DNA of 9,818 nt from Candidatus Bathyarchaeota archaeon (lineage in GTDB: Archaea > Thermoproteota > Bathyarchaeia > Bathyarchaeales > Bathycorpusculaceae), in assembly GCA_030630585.1 (NCBI GenBank), contig DAOVMU010000044.1, positions 1 to 9,818 of the forward strand, read 5' to 3'. The translations under genes and the position numbers were made by a program. The notes beneath the pieces were generated by a model, which saw nothing but the letters and a program-made list of their open reading frames with translations, was not told the DNA's origin and did not search any database. Positions 5,452-9,818 of this stretch are shown here, piece after piece (within the stretch, counting starts at the first letter, position 1; each line of letters starts with the position of its first letter).

Positions 5452-5635
5452 AACCTAGAGACTAATGGAAGAGATGCCCTTCTGAGAAAGAGATTTAACT
5501 CGGGAGCGCAGTTTGCGTAAAAAATAAACGTTGTTTTAAGATTACAGTTTGTGAGGATATAATGTTAGGGGTGTGGGCTCGAAAACTGCCTTCAGAATTC
5601 TAGGGAAAATGCATCAAAAGGAAGGTGAGTTTTGT
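5452..5635. other. Intergenic stretch without a supportable gene
   Basis: I see no long frame here. It holds a short stem-loop (CGCA-GTT-TGCG near 5515) before an A-rich run. It also holds GGATATAATG near 5554-5563, which could serve as a TATA element for the 30-codon frame about 75 nt further on. A 13-codon frame at 5562-5603 has GAGG in front but is too short to call. No RNA family is recognisable. Confidence 0.4.
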
Positions 5636-5728
5636 ATGGATTTTTTAAAGGTAAAAATTCAAAATTTACGAACACGACAATATTGGGAAACCAAGGAGAA
5701 CCTTAAAAAAGATTTCCAGTTCAAGTAG
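5636..5728 (+). CDS. Candidate 30-residue basic peptide
   Basis: ATG 5636 has AAGGTGAG at 5622-5629, 6 nt upstream, a near-complete anti-SD match, and the frame closes with TAG at 5726-5728. The product is highly charged and probably helical (MDFLKVKIQNLRTRQYW, then ETKENLKKDFQFK), with a net positive charge and aromatic residues. It has no membrane segment and no cysteine. At 30 codons, open-frame length carries no weight; the case rests on the ribosome-binding site and on a composition that looks like a real helix. It could be a small nucleic-acid-binding or partner-binding peptide, or a leader ahead of the permease gene 72 nt downstream. I cannot assign a function. Confidence 0.4.
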   Translation: MDFLKVKIQNLRTRQYWETKENLKKDFQFK

Positions 5729-5800
5729 TCAAGTATGTTAAGGTTTTAATAATTGAACACTTTTAGAAAAGACTCTTCGACCAAATAGATATGTCTCAAT

Positions 5801-6607
5801 GTGATGGAAATGATGGAAATCCTGTTACCTCTATTAGGGTTTGTGATCGGAACTGTTGCTTCCATGGTTGGAATCGGAGGCGGCGTCTTCATAGTGCCTC
5901 TACTAACCCTGTTATATGGATTCTCTCCTCCTGAAGCTGTGGGAACCAGTCTGGCAACGATTGTCTTCACTTCGTTAGCGTCAACTGGAAATTATGCAAG
6001 GCAAAAACGAATATACTACAAAACTGGCTTGATCTTAGCAATAACAACAGTTCCAGGAGCTTTTCTAGGAGCATACCTAACCTCAATCATAGAAGCTCAA
6101 TTATTAGGTTTGATTTTTGGAGTCTTTCTATTTATCGTTGCTTTACGAATGATTTTCGAAATAAGTTTCTCTAGAAGGAAACACTCAGACATGGAAAGAA
6201 ATGCTTGTTCTGAGAGTTCACTGCTTGAACTTAAAAGCAAAATTCTGTTGGGCAGTATACTAAGTTTTTTCGGGGGACTCTCATCCGGGTTGCTGGGCAT
6301 TGGCGGTGGTTCACTTTTAGTGCCAATAATGACGTTGGCTATGAACATACCAATGCACATTACAGTAGCGACTTCCATGTTCACAATGGTTTTCACTTCA
6401 ATATCGGGTGGCACACAACATTATTTGCAGAACCACATACGGGTTGGATTCGTTCTTCTGTTAGCATTAGGAACAATTTTCGGCGCTCAGCTGGGCGCGT
6501 ACATGTCTAACAGGATTTCCAGCAGGACCCTTCGAAGAACCTTTGGCATAGTGTTAATTCTCGTCAGCATAAGAATGATTTTAAAATATGGGTCACATTT
6601 GTTCTAG
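5801..6607 (+). CDS. TauE/SafE-family membrane permease (anion exporter type)
   Basis: This protein of 264-268 residues is almost entirely hydrophobic, with about eight membrane spans in two homologous halves. Each half begins with the family signature: GIGGGVFIVPLLTLL at residues 24-38 and GIGGGSLLVPIMTLA at 166-180. A matching second element follows in each (VGTSLATIVFTSLAST and VATSMFTMVFTSISGG). A polar cytoplasmic loop (about 122-146) joins the halves. Relatives move sulfite, sulfoacetate or other organosulfur and carboxylate anions; the substrate cannot be read from sequence. The start is unresolved. GTG 5801, ATG 5804, ATG 5810 and ATG 5813 are all in frame. GTGAT at 5801-5805 could itself be the ribosome-binding site for ATG 5810 or 5813, so the true N-terminus may be four codons shorter. 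The gene converges on hdrA with only 19 nt between stops and has no clear operon partner. Confidence 0.88.
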   Translation: MMEMMEILLPLLGFVIGTVASMVGIGGGVFIVPLLTLLYGFSPPEAVGTSLATIVFTSLASTGNYARQKRIYYKTGLILAITTVPGAFLGAYLTSIIEAQLLGLIFGVFLFIVALRMIFEISFSRRKHSDMERNACSESSLLELKSKILLGSILSFFGGLSSGLLGIGGGSLLVPIMTLAMNIPMHITVATSMFTMVFTSISGGTQHYLQNHIRVGFVLLLALGTIFGAQLGAYMSNRISSRTLRRTFGIVLILVSIRMILKYGSHLF

Positions 6608-6626
6608 ATATCGCCCGCGTCAATGA

Positions 6627-9083
6627 TTAGATTAGCCCCTTCCTTTTGAGCATCTTCTCTAATATCGGGCGTAGTTTCTCATTTTCAGCTTTGATTTTGT
6701 CCTTGCCTAGGGTATGCATCTGTTCAGTCATTTCTCTTACAATTTCCGCAAATTTTATTCCTTCTGCAGCGGAAACATATTCTACGCGGAATCTTTCTGT
6801 GCTTAATCCAAGCTTCTGCAACATAGGTGCTAAGGCATCCATTCTAGCCTTCATCTTATAGTTTCCACTTATGTAGTGGCAGTCATAGGGCATGTGGCAT
6901 GCACCCACCATAACGACGCCTGCGCCAAGCCTGAATGCTTCTAGAATGAAGTCGCGGTCAACCCTCCCAGAACACATAACCCGTATAGTTCTTATCGTCG
7001 GCGGATATTCAAATCTGCTTGTGCCTGCCAAGTCTGCTCCTGCATAGCTGCACCAGTTGCAGAGGAAAGCCAAGATCTTTTCTTCAGGATTTGTTTCTAA
7101 GGCTGCCCTTATTTGAGCAAAGATTTGGGCGTCTGTGAAGTGCATCTGTGCAATGGCATCTGAGGGACATTCTGCTACACACGTTCCGCATCCATGGCAC
7201 ATGGCTGTTATCACCTGAGCTGGTTTTCCCTCGTCAGCCTTGATTGCTCCATAAGGACACCTCTGGGCGCATATGCCGCATTTGGTCTTGATGTTTCTAC
7301 ATTTGTCCGGGTCCACAATAGCTACTATCGGCTCAATCTTCCACGTTGACTTCGAAAGTACGGTTGCAGCTCTTGCTGCTGCACCGCTACCTTGCGAAAC
7401 ACTGTATGGTATATCCTTCAGTCCTTGGCATGCTCCAGCTAGGAATATTCCATCTGTAGGGGCATCTATAGGCTTGAGTTTAGGATGGCTTTCCATAAAG
7501 AAGCCGTCTGCTCCACGTGTCAAGCTCAATAGGCGAGCCATCTCATCTGTACCTTTCTTAGGTATGGCGGCAGTTGCCAAGACAACCATTTCAGTTTCAA
7601 TTTCCATAGGTTGGCCAAGCGTTACATCTTCAAAACGTACAATAAGATTTCCTTTTTCATGGTCTTCGAAAACTTGGCTTACCCTTCCCCGAACAAAGTT
7701 TACGCCGAGTTCTCTTGCGCGTTTATAAAACTCTTCATAGCCCTTAAAGTTGCTCCGCATGTCCATGTAAAAAACGTAAACTTCTACATTTTCCTTATGT
7801 TTTTCTTTAAGTTGCACAGCATGCTTCAGAGTATACATGCAGCAGAAATTGGAGCAATATGGGTATTTGTCTGTGTCACGTGAACCGACGCATTGAATGA
7901 AGGCAATGGAATGAGGTTTCTGTCCATCTGAGGCTCTAATAACCTTTCCCCCAGTTGGACCAGCGGCAAGTATAAGTCTTTCAAACTCTAGAGATGTTAT
8001 TACGTTTGCGTATTTGCCATAACCGTAAAGCGGATTATCATATGGGAAATATATGTCATAGCCTGTTGAAACAATTATTGCTCCCACTTTCAGCTCGAAT
8101 TCTTCAGGTTTCTGGTCAAAGTTTATGGCATGTCTTGCTCCACAAGCATCAATGCACTTGTAGCATTCAATACAATAATCCTTGTTCAAAGTGTAAATGA
8201 GTGGAACTGCCTGGTCAAACGGGACGGATATAGCCTTTCTAACATCCAGATTTATGTCCCACTCGTTTGGATATTCAATTGGACAAACCTCTCTGCATTC
8301 GCCGCAGCCGGTGCAGTTTTCAGCAATCACATACCGTGGATTCTTCCGGATCTTAACCTTAAAATTGCCTATGTACCCGCTGACACTCAACAAATCACCG
8401 AAAGATATTATCTGAATATTGGGATGCCGCCCAACATCAACCATCTTTGGACCTTCAATACATATAGAACAGTCAAGTGTTGGAAACGTTTTGTCCAGTT
8501 GCGCCATATGGCCCCCTATGCTTTCCCCTTTCTCAAGCAAATGCACTTTGAAGCCCATTTCTGCCAAGTCCAGAGCAGCATTCATTCCAGCTATACCGCC
8601 ACCTATGACTAACGCTTCATTGGTTACTGGAACCTCCATTGCCTCAAGCGGCTGAAACAGCCTTGCTTTCGCCACAGCCATCTTTATAAGGTCTTTGGCT
8701 TTTTCTGTAGCCTCTTCCGGTGTACTTGGGTGGCACCATGATGAGAACTCGCGTATGTTCGCCATCTCGAAAAGAAAGGGGTTCAAGCCTGCTTCAGAAA
8801 CAGTTCTTCTAAATGTAGGTTCATGCATTCGTGGCGAGCAGGCTGCCACAATGACACGGTTAAGTTTGTGCTCCTTTATGCCTTTTCTGATTTCCTCTTG
8901 CCCTGGGTCTGCACACGTGTAACGGTTATCCTTCACGTAGACGACGTCTGGCAAAGTTTTCGCGAATTCAACTAGCTCCTTTATGTCTAAGACGCCAGCT
9001 ATGTTTAATCCGCAGTGACATATGAAAACTCCTATCCGTAACTCCTCAACTTCTATTAGTTTCTGAGCCTCTTCTTGAGCCAT
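6627..9083 (-). CDS. hdrA: HdrA-MvhD fusion: heterodisulfide reductase subunit A with C-terminal MvhD domain
   Basis: This is an 818-residue flavoprotein. Its N-terminal HdrA domain (14-145) includes FICHCGLNIAGV, YTCADPGQEEI and ACSPRMHEPTFR. The FAD Rossmann motif GGGIAG is at 161-166, followed by IGGHMAQLDKTFPTLDCSIC. An inserted ferredoxin has cysteines 257/260/263/267 and 304/307/310/314. C398, C410, C414 and C415 match the irregular cluster near the flavin. A second ferredoxin spans 595-639. MvhD at about 668-780 has C675, C678, C704, C729 and C735. In HdrABC-MvhADG-type complexes, HdrA's FAD bifurcates electrons between ferredoxin and a disulfide-type acceptor at HdrB, and MvhD relays electrons from the donor. 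HdrA fused to MvhD is known, for example in methanogen HdrA2. Two details are odd: the first C-terminal ferredoxin motif is C-x6-C-x2-C-x3-C, and the usual CSWVH reads SSWCH (114-118). ATG 9083 abuts the TAA of the polyferredoxin gene, so the two are co-transcribed. Confidence 0.93.
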   Translation of the reverse strand: MAQEEAQKLIEVEELRIGVFICHCGLNIAGVLDIKELVEFAKTLPDVVYVKDNRYTCADPGQEEIRKGIKEHKLNRVIVAACSPRMHEPTFRRTVSEAGLNPFLFEMANIREFSSWCHPSTPEEATEKAKDLIKMAVAKARLFQPLEAMEVPVTNEALVIGGGIAGMNAALDLAEMGFKVHLLEKGESIGGHMAQLDKTFPTLDCSICIEGPKMVDVGRHPNIQIISFGDLLSVSGYIGNFKVKIRKNPRYVIAENCTGCGECREVCPIEYPNEWDINLDVRKAISVPFDQAVPLIYTLNKDYCIECYKCIDACGARHAINFDQKPEEFELKVGAIIVSTGYDIYFPYDNPLYGYGKYANVITSLEFERLILAAGPTGGKVIRASDGQKPHSIAFIQCVGSRDTDKYPYCSNFCCMYTLKHAVQLKEKHKENVEVYVFYMDMRSNFKGYEEFYKRARELGVNFVRGRVSQVFEDHEKGNLIVRFEDVTLGQPMEIETEMVVLATAAIPKKGTDEMARLLSLTRGADGFFMESHPKLKPIDAPTDGIFLAGACQGLKDIPYSVSQGSGAAARAATVLSKSTWKIEPIVAIVDPDKCRNIKTKCGICAQRCPYGAIKADEGKPAQVITAMCHGCGTCVAECPSDAIAQMHFTDAQIFAQIRAALETNPEEKILAFLCNWCSYAGADLAGTSRFEYPPTIRTIRVMCSGRVDRDFILEAFRLGAGVVMVGACHMPYDCHYISGNYKMKARMDALAPMLQKLGLSTERFRVEYVSAAEGIKFAEIVREMTEQMHTLGKDKIKAENEKLRPILEKMLKRKGLI

Positions 9084-9818
9084 TTATGCCGCCTTCCACC
9101 CTAACCTCTTCTCAACAGACTCCAACACTTTCCCAGAACTCTTCGCCTTCAACTCTTTAGTCATCTCAATTGGTGATGCTAACCTTTCTAAGGCTTTGTT
9201 CCACGTCCCTGAACTGACCAGCGTATGCCTTATCAAAGTGCGTTTAAGCTCCAGGGCTTCCTCAACTGGACAAACAACCTTGCATGCTCCACAATATACG
9301 CAGAACATCTCGTTCACACGCACTTTTTTATCTTTATCAGACAGATAGAGCGCACTCGTTATTGGACAAACATCCAAGCAATCTGTGCAGCCTTCCGGAC
9401 ACTTTTCTGGGAGAATAGCTATTTTTCCGTGAAAGATTTTCGCCACGCCTAGAATCCCTTCGGGGCACTTAAATTCGCATATTCTGCAGCATGGACAACG
9501 CTCATTTTCGATGTCAATTTTAACTTGAAGTGTGTCCTTCTCTTTTTTATTTAAGGAGCTTACGTTTTCAACTGGTTTTCCGTCAGCCGTCAACCTTGTT
9601 ACCTTGATCAAATCTAGGGGACAAGCCTCTTCGCATTCAATGCAGTTCACCGGACACTTGCTTGCATCCACTCGGATGTCTCGAATTAGTTGCGGAAAAC
9701 TTTCCTTTTCGACAACCGATAGAACGTGTTCTCCGTTCAACGTTAATTTTATTGCTCCATAAGGACACAGTATGTCGCATATCCCGCAGAAATTGCATTT
9801 TTCCAAATCTATGTCGAT
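9084..9818 (-). CDS. Polyferredoxin, FwdF-like (5' end beyond window)
   Basis: The frame is open to the window edge (IDIDLEKCNFCG), so the start lies upstream and the internal TTG at 9806 is not a believable start; 244 residues are visible. At least five [4Fe-4S] motifs occur in a row: CNFCGICDILCP, CPVNCIECEEACP, CPCCRICEFKCP, CPEGCTDCLDVCP and CVYCGACKVVCP. Two of them have C-x3-C first spacing. After the last cluster comes a basic, cysteine-free tail of about 55 residues (IRHTLVSSGTWNKALERL). Alternating paired clusters and such a tail recall FwdF/FmdF, the polyferredoxin wire of formylmethanofuran dehydrogenase. I make that assignment from overall resemblance only. The stop is directly adjacent to the hdrA start codon. 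The protein probably carries electrons to or from the HdrA ferredoxin domains. Other possibilities are an MvhB-like or generic cluster-rich ferredoxin. Confidence 0.85.
   Translation of the reverse strand: MDIDLEKCNFCGICDILCPYGAIKLTLNGEHVLSVVEKESFPQLIRDIRVDASKCPVNCIECEEACPLDLIKVTRLTADGKPVENVSSLNKKEKDTLQVKIDIENERCPCCRICEFKCPEGILGVAKIFHGKIAILPEKCPEGCTDCLDVCPITSALYLSDKDKKVRVNEMFCVYCGACKVVCPVEEALELKRTLIRHTLVSSGTWNKALERLASPIEMTKELKAKSSGKVLESVEKRLGWKAA

Noticed and set aside
5562..5603. A 13-codon frame (MLGVWARKLPSEF) with GAGG 5 nt upstream.
   Set aside because: Too short to judge, and the same bases may instead be a TATA element (GGATATAATG). It could be a leader peptide, but there is no further support.
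6097..6414. Minus-strand open frame of 105 codons opposite the TauE/SafE gene.
   Set aside because: Antisense to a gene with two clear family signatures; no start context or domain.
7273..7728. Plus-strand open frame of 151 codons opposite hdrA.
   Set aside because: Antisense shadow of conserved HdrA; the product looks like a random translation rich in Ser, Pro and Ile.
8130..8612. Plus-strand open frame of 160 codons opposite hdrA.
   Set aside because: It lies wholly antisense to a strongly conserved HdrA coding sequence, and its translation shows no domain or coherent composition.
9804..9806. TTG as the start of the polyferredoxin gene.
   Set aside because: The frame stays open and ferredoxin-like to the window edge, and this TTG would begin the protein two residues before the first cluster cysteine; the gene is simply cut by the window.

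Overview
The window reads as part of a TACK-type archaeal chromosome. The evidence is an ESCRT-III/Cdv cell-division operon (CdvA, two CdvB-type proteins, a Vps4-like CdvC), archaeal Shine-Dalgarno sites (GGAGG, AGGTGA), TATA-like elements, and an HdrA-MvhD fusion next to a polyferredoxin. The Cdv plus Hdr/Mvh-type combination would fit a Bathyarchaeia-like lineage. That placement is an inference from gene content, not a phylogenetic result.

Positions 1-2938 (minus strand) hold a tightly packed division operon. In transcription order it contains an ESCRT-III protein without a winged helix (2938-2276), CdvA (2251-1496), CdvB with a C-terminal winged helix (1486-578), and the start of CdvC/Vps4 (570 to beyond position 1). 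In the family model, CdvA anchors CdvB through a C-terminal peptide that pairs with the CdvB winged helix. ESCRT-III filaments constrict the membrane, and the CdvC MIT domain grips proline-rich MIM2 motifs to remodel them. The visible part of CdvC has a damaged Walker A motif (GPPACGQT, the lysine replaced by glutamine), which is the most surprising observation in the window.

Positions 2939-3165 form a divergent intergenic region with a plausible TATA box for the cdv operon and a perfect 10-bp inverted repeat. On the other side, on the plus strand, lies a 72-residue protein with two membrane segments (3166-3384). Facing it on the minus strand are a B12-binding radical SAM enzyme (5183-3609) and a possible 61-residue protein overlapping its 3' end (3618-3433).

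Positions 5184-5800 contain no long gene. They do carry a TATA-like element and two very short plus-strand reading frames (40 and 30 codons), each behind a near-perfect Shine-Dalgarno sequence. A TauE/SafE-family permease follows (5801-6607, plus strand).

Positions 6627-9818 (minus strand) hold a redox pair: a polyferredoxin whose 5' end lies outside the window (9818-9084), immediately followed by an 818-residue HdrA-MvhD fusion (9083-6627). Together they look like part of a flavin-based electron-bifurcating complex. HdrB and HdrC are not present in the visible sequence and may lie upstream or elsewhere. I saw no rRNA, tRNA, CRISPR array, transposon or integrase.
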